NCBI GenBank assembly: GCA_012656075.1
Contig: JAAKBF010000218.1
Coordinates: 186,001-250,000 of the forward strand
Source of the DNA: Phytophthora hibernalis
Lineage: Eukaryota; Oomycota; Peronosporomycetes; Peronosporales; Peronosporaceae
Direction: 5' to 3'
Length of the DNA: 64,000 bases
In this document: positions 54,407 through 63,541 of the stretch, piece by piece
How positions within the stretch are numbered: position 1 is the first letter of the stretch
Layout of the letters: the number at the start of each line of letters is the position of its first letter
The notes under the pieces: generated by a model
The model's database searches: none
What the model was told of the DNA's origin: nothing
Seen by the model: the letters and a program-made list of their open reading frames with translations, nothing else
Made by a program: the position numbers and the translations under genes

Positions 54407-55011
54407 ATGCGCCCAGCGTTCCCGTCGTCCGGCTACGCCATAGTGAGTTTGCAGCTGCCTTTCGCGGTTATTGACGCGCTCCTCGAAGTGGCCAAGGCTC
54501 GGATCTACTCCCCTGTTTTCCGGCAGGTGGGAGGTGCACTGGACGACAAGTTCCGAAACCAATCCCGGGTCAGTAGAATGAGCTCGGAGCTCCGCCTCTC
54601 AGCAAATGCAGTACAGGAAGATGCTGCTGTACGGGACAGCAACTTTACTCCTTGCGTGTTCTCGTTCATGCCAGGGGGACCGACCAAGAGCCCCACCAAG
54701 ATTACACAGAAGAAGTCCGTGCCTCTGTAGGCGCCAGATTTGTTGGCACTGTTCCAGCAAGTGTGATTATATCGCTGGAAACTTGGACCAGAATTCGAGT
54801 GTTTGCGGGCAGTTTTGAATATGCAAGATCACAGAAGGAGCTGATACTGGATATACCACCGGGATATGCAATGGTGTTTCGAGGTGACCTGTTTCATAGT
54901 GGAGTAGGCTACACCGAGTCAAACTATCGACTCCACTGCTATCTATTCTGCAAAGGTATGAAGTGGCCCCCGATGTTGTGTCTAACACTCTTTCGTGTGC
55001 CAATACTGTGA
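54407..55011 (+). CDS. 2OG-Fe(II) oxygenase-like protein inside the long-TIR element
   Basis: First frame block MRPAFPSSGYAIVSLQLPF to about 54610, then a frame shift. The second block reads LYSLRVLVHARGTDQEPHQD, RFVGTVPASVIISLETWTRI, LDIPPGYAMVFRGDLFHSGV and ESNYRLHCYLF. The HxD pair (H-Q-D), distal His (FHSG) and the 2OG-binding Arg (NYRLH) of the double-stranded beta-helix oxygenases are all present. These enzymes use Fe(II) and 2-oxoglutarate to hydroxylate protein, lipid or nucleic-acid substrates; the substrate is unknown here. In several eukaryotes such folds travel with DNA transposons. One frame break near 54610. Confidence 0.62.
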
Positions 55012-55224
55012 ACACATGGAGCATACACCTAGTCGTGCAGTGCTGCCTCAGCCACGTCGTGACTTGCATACGACGCCTCTGGCGGGGCTGAATTCGAAGC
55101 AGTGTCTCCGCCGACATTTTCCAAGGATTCTATAACCAGCAGCAGACAACCAAGCAAAACAAGAAAGCCAAACGAGAAATGTAGCATAGGACGAGTCTGT
55201 TTTCGTGGTGGTTTCAACGACCTT

Positions 55225-55372
55225 ACATCAGTGCAGCCATTTTCGTCGGCAACGGCACATCCGCTGACAAGCGTTGCCGACGATACCGGTAATGCGCTTG
55301 TGGTGTTTATACCGGTATTGTTCGTTTTCTGTGAGGGCGCTTCCCAGCTGGCGGGCCCTCCATAGTCTTCCC
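55225..55372. repeat. Right terminal inverted repeat (about 147 bp)
   Basis: Inverted copy of 54156-54302, ending CCATAGTCTTCCCC; one extra C relative to the left end. Confidence 0.88.
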
Positions 55373-55719
55373 CTGTTCCACTCTTTCAGGTTTCGTAAAT
55401 TACGTGCCTAATAGAGGATGTTAGCAAACTCGTATTTTACGAGATGGGAAAAAGAAACGCGCGGTGTACTGTCTATGTGTTCGAACTCGTATAATGGCAG
55501 TCGTGTACGTACGGGATTCTCCAAGAAAGTCGTAAGAGCTCTTACAACATGACTAGGCTTTTGATTGGCTATATATATTATTTCACTCAGCACCAAGCAT
55601 ACATAACACGGTGTCAGACACGTGATGTCGCCAAGCCCGCTTCCCCTTCTTCTGACACCGACGCCCGACCCAACCCTCGCTCCGCCCCTCTTCTGGCGAG
55701 CAGTCTCCTGCTCAAATAC

Positions 55720-56230
55720 CTGCCAAATCTGCCAAGTCGAAGCAAAGCAGGCGCGGAAAATTTACCCAGGAGCGAGGAGCTAGACTTAGTCCTCTTGTTT
55801 GATATGACTAGGTACGCCCCGTACGCAACTTACTACGTATTAGCATGGCAAAGACAAGGGTTGATGTCGCTAGCTCTGCCTTATTAAAAGCAAAACTGCG
55901 CAGGGCCTTGCTGCTGTAGTGTAATGACCCTGGACATCACAATGCAGTCCTGAGTTAACGGATTCCTTCCTTCGTGAAAGCCGCCAAGTCAAAGCGAAGC
56001 ACACGTGGGAAATTCACCGAGGAGCAAGACCTAGTACTTTTGTATGCTATCACTAGGTACGCTCCATACGCTGCTGAGCACGGCGACGTGGGAAAATCAG
56101 GGAGGATGTCGCTAGCTCTGCATCCGCATCATTGCCTCCGGTTGTGCATGTTCGATCGCTTCAAAGCGCTTAAAGCGTGGTATAAGAACAAATCGAAGCA
56201 CATAGTAAAATATGTTGCTGAGCCCAGGGT
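55720..56230 (+). pseudogene. Duplicated Myb/SANT-like segment inside the ISL2EU-like element
   Basis: Two related copies follow each other. The first (55735-55830) reads RSKAGAENLPRSEELDLVLL and TRYAPYATYY. The second (55980-56080) reads RSTRGKFTEEQDLVLLYAIT and RYAPYAAEHG. The second continues with FDRFKALKAWYKNKSKHIV. Neither copy has a full open frame. This resembles the SANT-like accessory ORF of Harbinger elements. Confidence 0.5.
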
Positions 56231-56548
56231 AGCGACGTCCGTACTTGGTTTCCTGATCGCTCCAGCGGTTTGGATATGTCAGCCGCTCTAAAAGATGCAA
56301 AGGGCCTCGACACTGTGGCATTTCGTTCGGTCTCGCGTTATAATGACGTCTGGAAATTGCAGCGTGGTCGTGAGCTGACGAATTTCCTCCTTCGTGAAGC
56401 GATAATACACCTTGCAGTATGCATTACTGCGCTCGTAGAGCCGAAAGAGGATGTCTGGGATGATAGGCCGCTCGGGCTCACTGGGTAACGCGCGAAGTAG
56501 AAGCGCAAGACGGGTACGCGGGTCTCGGGTCAGGAGAGCGAGCTCCAT
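56112..56548 (-). pseudogene. HARBI1-like transposase N-terminal fragment
   Basis: Reads RLYERSNAYCKVYYRFTKEE, IRQLTTTLQFPDVIITRDRT and KCHSVEALCIFL. After a frame shift near 56290 it continues RLTYPNRWSDQETKYGRRYP and GLSNIFYYVLRFV. This is the helical N-terminal region of Harbinger/ISL2EU transposases; the catalytic domain is missing. Confidence 0.7.
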
Positions 56549-56697
56549 GGTTGAGGGAGTCAGTGTGACTTCGTAAATAAGATAACTTTTACGAGATTGC
56601 TAACATAGTTGGAAATGTCGTAAATACCGAAAACATAAACACGCGTGTCGGAAGTCGTATCGGGAATCTATTAATACGAGTTTGCTAACATCCCCTA

Positions 56698-57535
56698 TTA
56701 TCAATTTCATCACCAAATCTGAAATCCTTTGATACGCGATACATTTACTTCAAAATGGCGGTAGCAAAAGGGCTTCTACAATTTATAGCTGGCAAGACTT
56801 GATCAACATATCACTTACTAGAGGCGTAACATTAGGCTGGGAGGACAGTTGACTAAGATTTTTTTAATTAAGCTCGCGCTTCATTGAATTTACATGTTAA
56901 TTGGGAAACCTACCGGTGCATTTGCATATTGTAGTCTTTGCCAGAGAAAACGCGTTTGCAAACACATCCGAGAAGCCTAGCAGCACCATGTATGGATACA
57001 ACGTCCCGTTCACACCAGGTACAACCCGAGCAGGTAATGGTGAATGCGCAAGTATAGCTTGCACAGCATGTCCTGAGAATCGTAACCTTGGCGCCCTTCC
57101 AAATCTACACCTTACTAATACCTACTGGGCCAAAGCGACTGCGTGACTCGTTTAACGAAGATACATGTAGCGCACTGTCAAACAAGGCAGCTTCTTCGCC
57201 CAACAACATTCGGAACACCACCATCCACAAGATACACAAATTATTTTGTGTGCCCATAGTCACAATCGGTGACATATGGACTCAGGCGACATTCGCCAAT
57301 TAAACCCTGGGTGGAGGGGTTTGCTGTCCATCAATTTGGTATCGGATATGACATTTGTTTTGAAGTATGACATTTTCTCTATTCTTATTGGCTAATTTGA
57401 CGTGTCGGATACAACAAGTTGCTGGATGTGACATTTGCGATACGGTAGGCTGTCCACCCAGGTTCAATACATGTTTCATAAAACTGCGTTGTACTGGTTG
57501 ATTGTTCATTTTGACCAGCGTTCGCGCTTGAAGCC
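56698..57535. other. Intergenic stretch, no gene seen
   Basis: AT-rich spacer between the last transposon and the F-box/LRR gene; it must hold that gene's promoter. No motif, RNA gene or repeat recognised. Confidence 0.5.
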
Positions 57536-58534
57536 ATGTCGCTGGAATCTCCAGCCGTGCTGAGCCACCTGAGTTCATGGCTCACCTGCTTCGAGCTGTG
57601 CTCACTGCGTGCATTGAGTCGTGGCTTCTACATTACAATTCCTCGCCATACATGGGAGCTCACTGCCAGCAGCATCAGCAATTCAGCGTCGATGGGTCAC
57701 CTGGCCAAACTCTTCCCGCACGTGTGGTGTCTGCGGCTTCAGGATGCGCTTCTGGAGGAGATGCCGAGCATGGAATCACTCATACCGTGGCTGCGCCAAA
57801 ACTGGAACCTGCGAGAGCTGATGCTGACGAGAGTGACCTGCGTCAGCGGCTTCTACGTGCATCTCCTGACAGAGGAGCTCACCAAGATCACCATTCGACA
57901 GTGCTACCAGGTGCAGGAACCGGCGATTGTGGCGCCGTACCTGGAGACACTGGTCATTGAACACTGCCCTATGACCAAGTTCCATGCGGACACGAGCTTG
58001 CCACAGCTCAAGAAGCTGACGGTGTCTTCGCGAAGCCTCACCTCGCTGCAGGCTCGACATCTGATCAAGAACATGCTCCCGGGGTCTCCTGCATTGTACA
58101 CATTGAATCTAGCAGGTTGCTTGCAGCTTGAACAGATCCTTGTCGACCCAGGAGACCTCCCAGCTCTCCACCATCTCGACCTCAGCTGTTGTCCGAAGCT
58201 CACTCGAGTGCACGTGTCCAACACGCTGCTGGAGATCCTCGACCTCTCGCACAGCTACAAGCTGAAGTTCTTGCTGTTGGACCTCGAGCGAGTGGAGAAT
58301 TTGGACTTGTCGTTCCTCAAGAACCTCTCGCACTTGTACATCCGCTCGCTGTCGCTGAGACGACTGAACCTCCGGGGCTGCGACCAACTGGTGCGGAACA
58401 CCACGAGTGTCAACTGCCCGAACCTGCAGTTTGTCGTTTTGCAAGGCACGTCGCTAGCGGTCGACGACTTCAACAGGGAAGAAGTCAACGAAGAGGTGTT
58501 CGCATTGCCAGCCAGCACCGAACTCGTGCGCTAA
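57536..58534 (+). CDS. F-box-like leucine-rich-repeat protein
   Basis: 332 residues, single exon, intact. An F-box-like N-terminus reads LSHLSSWLTCFELCSLRALS with RHTWELT. LRRs follow: LRELMLTRVTCVSG, LTKITIRQCYQVQ, LETLVIEHCPMTKF, LKKLTVSSRSLTSL, LYTLNLAGCLQLEQI, LHHLDLSCCPKLTRV, LEILDLSHSYKLKFL, VENLDLSFLKNLSHL and LRRLNLRGCDQLV. F-box/LRR proteins recruit substrates to SCF ubiquitin ligases; here that role is inferred. The start ATG is the first in frame, and coding GC3 rises sharply from there. The next gene, a RING ligase, starts 102 bp downstream on the same strand. Confidence 0.8.
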   Translation: MSLESPAVLSHLSSWLTCFELCSLRALSRGFYITIPRHTWELTASSISNSASMGHLAKLFPHVWCLRLQDALLEEMPSMESLIPWLRQNWNLRELMLTRVTCVSGFYVHLLTEELTKITIRQCYQVQEPAIVAPYLETLVIEHCPMTKFHADTSLPQLKKLTVSSRSLTSLQARHLIKNMLPGSPALYTLNLAGCLQLEQILVDPGDLPALHHLDLSCCPKLTRVHVSNTLLEILDLSHSYKLKFLLLDLERVENLDLSFLKNLSHLYIRSLSLRRLNLRGCDQLVRNTTSVNCPNLQFVVLQGTSLAVDDFNREEVNEEVFALPASTELVR

Positions 58535-58636
58535 AAGACGCTTTATGGATTTTGACTTTACAAACATTCCTATCGTTATATTTCACGGTACTTCTCTCAG
58601 TTTCTGCCATTTCCACAACAGAAGCCGAGTGCGACC

Positions 58637-60311
58637 ATGGGGAATGCCACGAGTTGGCTGGCGCAGTCGTTGTGTCCGGAGGAGCAGGTGCTGTGGGTGG
58701 CCGCCAAGAGCGGGGACCTTGTGACGCTACGCGAAGGGCTGGCGCGTCTCACGCCTCAGACGCGCTTCTACGCCGAGTGGCGCGACCCCATGTACGGCTA
58801 CTCGCCGCTGGCCAACGCGAGCTCGCAGGGCCATTCGCACTGCGTCCAGGCGCTGGTGGCGTTCGGCGTGGACTGCAACGCGAGGGACTCACAGGGCCAC
58901 ACGCCACTGCACATCGCCACGAGTTGCGGCAAGAGCGAAGTGGTGCGGCTGTTGCTGGAGACGCCGACGGTGGATTATTTCGCTAAGACGTCGAGCAAGG
59001 CCCAGACGGCGCTGGATATTGCGCGCCAAGCCTACAGGACGGCGGATGGGCGAGGACTCAAGTACATTCAGTGCGTGGAGCACATTGAGAAGGTGGAAAT
59101 TGATTCGATGGGTGAGTGATATATCTCGAAATCTGATTTATTGTGTTGACTGTTGCAGAAACTTTGCCTCTATTCCGGATGGTTGTATGAGAGGTCGGAC
59201 AACTTTCTGTCCATTGCATCAGGGTTCTCGGGCTTGGACTCGTGGAAGAAGAGGTGAGCAACTTAAAAATATTTAACTTTATTGTTGGCGAAATTTTAAT
59301 TGGTGGTTTCTTGTGCTCAGGTATGCGATGGTGCTGCGGACTGCTGCACAGGATGTGATAGAGATCGACTTGTTTCCAATGAAGCCTGGAGAACGACGAC
59401 CTCCGATCCCGAGGTACACTTTGCTACGATTAAGTTGACGGTGTGGGCTACAACGTGCTTACGCTGGTGTTTTGTGAACAGCTCGGAGCTGTTGTACCGA
59501 ACAAGCGACGGCATTCAGCAGAGCGATGAGTCTACGTGGCTCCATCGTAAGGACTTCCGGTTGTCCTTGAAGGTTTCGCGGAAGTTAGGCACCAGCCGTG
59601 CCTCGGCCGTTCAGCCAATGGATTTCGCTGCTCAAAACCATGGTGAACTTGTCGCTTGGAAGACATTCCTGACGGGCCTTCGGGTAAGGACACCCTCGCT
59701 GGTTGTGAAAATCCGTGATATCTGTTGTTCTAACCGAAGGATACTGCGTACAGGTCAATTCGCAAGCGAGCCCAATTTCTACCGCATTTGGTGGCACTCA
59801 AGACCAGCTCCCTCAACGCGCACAACCCGCCGAACCTCCTGCTCAGTGCACTAGCCCCACTCAAACTGCGTTGCTACAGGAGCAGCGTGATTTAGAACGT
59901 GCTTTGCAGCTGTCGCTGGAGGAAGCACGACAGAGCTCCAGAACCACAAACTCTGCGCCATCCGCCCCGCCACCTTCCGATACAATGCTGGGTACGCTGG
60001 GTTACTCTGAAACGATCGTTGGGCCTGATGGAGTGGAGATTGTGCAGCTCCTTCGCGACGATGATCTCTCGACTGCCCATGAAGCAGCGTCAGCACCTCC
60101 TGTTACAAAGAGCATTTTAAGCCAAAGCTCGGACATGCAAAGCGCTGATGAATGCGTCATTTGTTTTGATGGACCCCAGGAGGCGGTTTGCGTTCCGTGC
60201 GGCCACAATGCCGTCTGCATGAAATGTGCACAGGAGCTTCTGGATACAACCCGATTGTGCCCGGTGTGCCGCCAGCAAGTGAGAGAAGTTATCCGTCTTT
60301 ACCGCGTGTGA
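58637..60311 (+). CDS. Ankyrin-PH-UIM-RING E3 ubiquitin ligase, paralogue A (four introns)
   Basis: Exons 58637-59092, 59159-59253, 59321-59413, 59482-59693 and 59754-60311. The N-terminus MGNATSW fits an N-myristoylation site. Ankyrin repeats: YSPLANASSQGHSHCVQALV and HTPLHIATSCGKSEVVRLLL. A PH-like domain begins LYSGWLYERSD...SWKKRYAMVL and ends VAWKTFLTGL. A ubiquitin-interacting motif (LERALQLSLEEARQ) precedes the C3HC4 RING (CVICFDGPQEAVCVPCGH, CMKC, CPVC) and the end VIRLYRV. Plant XB3-type ligases have a similar myristoyl-ankyrin-RING plan. Likely membrane-associated ubiquitin ligase; substrate unknown. The first donor, GAGAAG/GTGGAA, is chosen because it matches paralogue B and keeps the frame. 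Confidence 0.85.
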
Positions 60312-60427
60312 AGAAGGCAGCTACGCTTACATAAATTAATTTTCTTAATAAGCGACGCACAAGTTTAAACAGCACGACTGTAGCAATTCCTACTCAAGCA
60401 CTCGAAAGCAATGTTCATGTTTTCAGG

Positions 60428-61949
60428 TCAGACACGGTAAAGCTTGATGAGCTCGCGGATGTGAGCTCGACAAACCGGGCACTCTGCAGTGGTCTTAAGA
60501 ACCTCCTCCGCACACTTCATGCACACTGCGTTGTGGCCACAAGGAACACAAACAGCAGACTGCGGCCCGTCAAAGCAAATGACACACTCGCCGATGGATG
60601 AGTAGGTTGACGTGTTTCCGTAATTGACCACCGACGGCTTGTGCTCAGACGCCAATGACGCGACCGAATCGTGCTCACTCGCTTCCGTGGCACTTGTTCC
60701 AGAACAAGAAATCTCATTTCCACTGGATTCGCATCCTTCCCAGTCTTCCCAGTCGGGAGCTGACGTCGGCAGCGGTGGTGAAAGTGCCATGGTTGCACCA
60801 GGCTCATGACCTGTTTCAATGGCCGTTTGGAGTGAAAGCTGGATAGCTCTGCGAATATCTTCATCTTCTGGGCCAATTCCTGGCGACAAGGTCGTCAATA
60901 TTGCAGCAGGAGTCGACAGAAGGGCAGGATTCCAACCAGGGATACTGCTGTGTCTGGCCTCGGCTGGTCTCAATTGTTCGTGGAGACTCCGATTCAGGTG
61001 AGGTCGCTCAGCCAATTGCTGCTGTTGGTGACTGAAGAAATCGTTCCATGCATGAAAACTCGACTGGTCGATTGCAGCAAAGTGCACGGGGTTTTGAAGT
61101 GCCGAACTTGCACGGTGATGGCACTTACTCAGCTGGTCTCCGCGAACAACAAAAGTGAAGTCCTTGGGGCTAAACCATCTCGGGTCGCTGGAAGGCTCCA
61201 TCCCAGCAGCGACGCTATACAACAGCACTGAGGTCGGGCACACAGGACGCACGCCTCCACCTTCTTTCATACTAAAGAGTGCCAACTCCAGCACATCCGG
61301 ATCTCCACGCTCCAGCACGATACACAATCGCCGCGTCCACGAATTCAGCGACGAAATGCCCGACACCAGCGAGAGCATGTTGTCTGTTTTTCATACACCC
61401 AGCCACTATACAGACAGAATTTCTATAGCATCAACAAAGACAATTAGAGTACTGCACCAGACCCCAAAGTCAAATCCGTCGAGCTCGCACCTTCTCCAGA
61501 ACTTCAATGCACTTGGCGTACGGCTCCGCTTCGCTCTCTTCCTCCTCCTCTGCAAACTTGCTCCGTGCCAAGTCCAGCGGCGTCTTCATGCACAAATTAA
61601 TCTCGAACGGGTTCACTGCAGGAACCCCAAGCATGAACTTGACCACCTCTGGCCTGGCCCGTTTGCACGCGAGATGCAGCGGCGTGTTCATCTTCAGGTC
61701 TTTGGCGCTGCAGTTGGCGCCCGCCTCGATCAGCAGTCGCGCGCACTCGCGATGACCTTTTGCCGCAGCTTCCAGCAGCGCAGTCCGTCCGGTGTAGGGC
61801 TCCTGCCACTCGAGATACTTGCGCGTCTCGGGTGTGAGTCGCGACGTGGCCGAGCGAATGACGCCCGCGTCACCATAGCGTGCCGCTGCCCAGAACACTT
61901 GGTCCTCTGGGTACAGACACTGCGCGAGCCAACTCGTCACGTTCCCCAT
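60428..61949 (-). CDS. Ankyrin-PH-UIM-RING E3 ubiquitin ligase, paralogue B (one intron)
   Basis: Same order as paralogue A: MGNVTSWLAQ (myristoylation site), ankyrin repeats (RTALLEAAAKGHRECARLLI, NTPLHLACKRARPEVVKFML), PH-like start (LYSGWVYEK...SWTRRLCIVL), UIM (IRRAIQLSLQTAI), C3HC4 RING (CVICFDGPQSAVCVPCGH, CMKC, CPVC) and the end LIKLYRV. Only the first intron (61490-61423) remains; the positions of introns 2-4 of paralogue A are continuous coding here. The start at 61949 is chosen because upstream in-frame codons contain no ATG. One base is missing in the T5 run 61387-61391. The genes are tail to tail, 116 bp apart. Confidence 0.85.
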
Positions 61950-62454
61950 GCTGCGATTGACTTGCTGGCTCGGACGCGAATTCACTTGTGCTGCTTGATT
62001 CACGTGAATGGGTAATATGTCGGAATGCTGGTTTTGTATGGCGGTTTGTAAAAGTCGAGCGAAAATCAGACAAATTAAAATGCAGAAAAATGCTGAGGAC
62101 CATTGCGAACTTCGTAATGAAAGGCGCTATTAAGATTGAGATTTTGGAGTGAAGTTGTGCGAACCCCACTTGGCCTCGTCGAGCTGTCAGCAATATAAAG
62201 GGCAGCGCCATTTTGCAGCGAGGACAGGCGCTAGCGCTTGGATGGACAGGCAGGCTCAGCAAAGACTGAGACTGTACCAGAGTGAGAGTCTCAGTCTGAG
62301 ACATCGGCAAGGCCAATAAACTGGGCCAGTTTCACCCCAGCTGACCAGTTTTCAGCTGTTCGAAGTCTGCGGCGGCGTGAGGAAGCGTCTGGCATGTTGC
62401 AGTTAGTAAACGCACGCGTGAAGCTCACGTGACGACTCGAGCTCAGCTGAGACG
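61950..62454. promoter_or_regulatory. Divergent promoter region
   Basis: 505 bp between two divergent starts (RING paralogue B and the PDZ-like gene). No gene or repeat is seen. It contains a short mirror-like GAGACTCTCA-type motif around 62285-62300 but no element I can name. Confidence 0.35.
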
Positions 62455-63144
62455 ATGCGATTCTTCGGCAAGCGGCAAACGCAGGGACTCGATGCCAAGC
62501 TGCCACCCCCACCCGCCTCTTTGCAGTCTGTCGCCGCCCCGAAGGAGACGACCCTCGTGTACACGGGCGGCGCACTGTGTGTGACTCTGCAGCGAGCCAA
62601 GTCGCGGTTTCTGGAGGAAAAAGGACCCACGCGCCTCTCCTGGTCCAAGGAGCAGCGACTCGGACTCACGTTCGTCGAAAGGCCTCAAGGTGGAGTGGCG
62701 GTGAAGGACGTGCCGGGTATGCGCAGCGATGTGTCTCCTGGCCAGGAGCTCATTGGGGTTGGAAAGGTGTCGGTCGTCGGGATGAACTTGCAAGCGGTGA
62801 TAGACCTCCTGCAAAATACAAGTTCTCCTTGTGCCCTCAGCTTCACTCCACCACCGTCGCCGGTTGTTGTATCAGAGGTGCTTGGGCCAGCGAGACTGCT
62901 GGGTGTACGACAGGGTATGGTGCTGAGGTCGGCGAACGGTTCAAGTATGATCGGAGCAAGGCTGTCAGACGTCGGTGCTGTCCTCCACAGCGCCACTGAA
63001 TCATCTCCAGTAAGACTTACATTTACCCCGTACAACGCAGTTGTGCACCCCCAAGCCAGTTCTCCTAACCAAGAAGAACCATCTCGCGCGAAGCTACGGA
63101 ATACGCTCTGCATCGGCGCAGTCGTCGCAGCCATTTCTCTGTAA
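62455..63144 (+). CDS. PDZ-like protein with C-terminal hydrophobic segment
   Basis: 229 residues. After MRFFGKRQTQ a first PDZ-like module (RLGLTFVERPQGGVAVKDV, GQELIGVGKVSVVGMNLQAV) and a second, degenerate one (VSEVLGPARLLGVRQGMVLR, LTFTPYN) are followed by a short hydrophobic C-terminus (NTLCIGAVVAAISL), perhaps a tail anchor. PDZ domains bind protein C-termini. The apparent stop lies in CTGTAAGTGCAG, which also looks like a splice donor. A second exon at about 63252-63402 (NGWAELLQSDLPTINSTGDV, then SMNSMVDDN) could extend the protein, but its phase does not join perfectly. Confidence 0.65.
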   Translation: MRFFGKRQTQGLDAKLPPPPASLQSVAAPKETTLVYTGGALCVTLQRAKSRFLEEKGPTRLSWSKEQRLGLTFVERPQGGVAVKDVPGMRSDVSPGQELIGVGKVSVVGMNLQAVIDLLQNTSSPCALSFTPPPSPVVVSEVLGPARLLGVRQGMVLRSANGSSMIGARLSDVGAVLHSATESSPVRLTFTPYNAVVHPQASSPNQEEPSRAKLRNTLCIGAVVAAISL

Positions 63145-63541
63145 GTGCAGTCACGCAGGAGAACCAGGTTCTATGGCGACGACATTGGGCATCGTCAGTC
63201 AGTTTCTCCGGATCACCTCCACGAAGGTATCAATCTCACAACTTCGTCTTTTGACTCTCCAGTCAGTTGCAACGGCTGGGCCGAACTGCTGCAGTCCGAC
63301 CTGCCCACCATCAACAGCACGGGCGATGTCAGAAACTTAGACACCCGTACGTCCCTCAACGAGGTGCATTTTTCGATGAACTCTATGGTCGATGACAACT
63401 AGGGAAACAACACAGAACTACTTACCGTAATGATAAAACGCTCGAATTATACTTATTCTCCTTGCCCTCCTTCATGCTGGCTTACCATCCTGTCAAAAAT
63501 GCACTTCTGCTGCTACTGCTGTAGTTGTATATCGTGGCGAA

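Larger units (their letters stand above)
54156..55372 (+). mobile_element. Long-TIR element (Mutator/Pack-MULE-like) carrying a 2OG-oxygenase gene
   Basis: Inverted ends 54156-54302 and about 55225-55372 match over roughly 147 bp, starting GGGAAGACTATGGAGGGCCC. Flanking nonamers are TGTACCACA on the left and TGTTCCACT on the right (7 of 9 identical), compatible with an aged 9-bp target duplication of the Mutator superfamily. No transposase is inside. The only recognisable cargo is a 2OG-Fe(II) oxygenase-like ORF, which makes it resemble a Pack-MULE. Superfamily assignment is tentative. Confidence 0.65.
55413..56697. mobile_element. ISL2EU/Harbinger-like element with 24-bp TIRs and AT target duplication
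   Basis: Ends AGAGGATGTTAGCAAACTCG... (55413-55436) and the inverted ...CGAGTTTGCTAACATCCCCT (56674-56697) match at 23 of 24 positions. Both are flanked by AT, the 2-bp target duplication typical of ISL2EU elements. Inside are a duplicated SANT-like coding segment (plus strand) and a HARBI1-like N-terminal transposase fragment (minus strand). The DDE core is not found, so the copy is defective. Confidence 0.75.

Noticed and set aside
57440..57470. tRNA-like T-arm (GGTTCAATAC)
   Set aside because: No matching D-arm, anticodon arm or acceptor stem around it.
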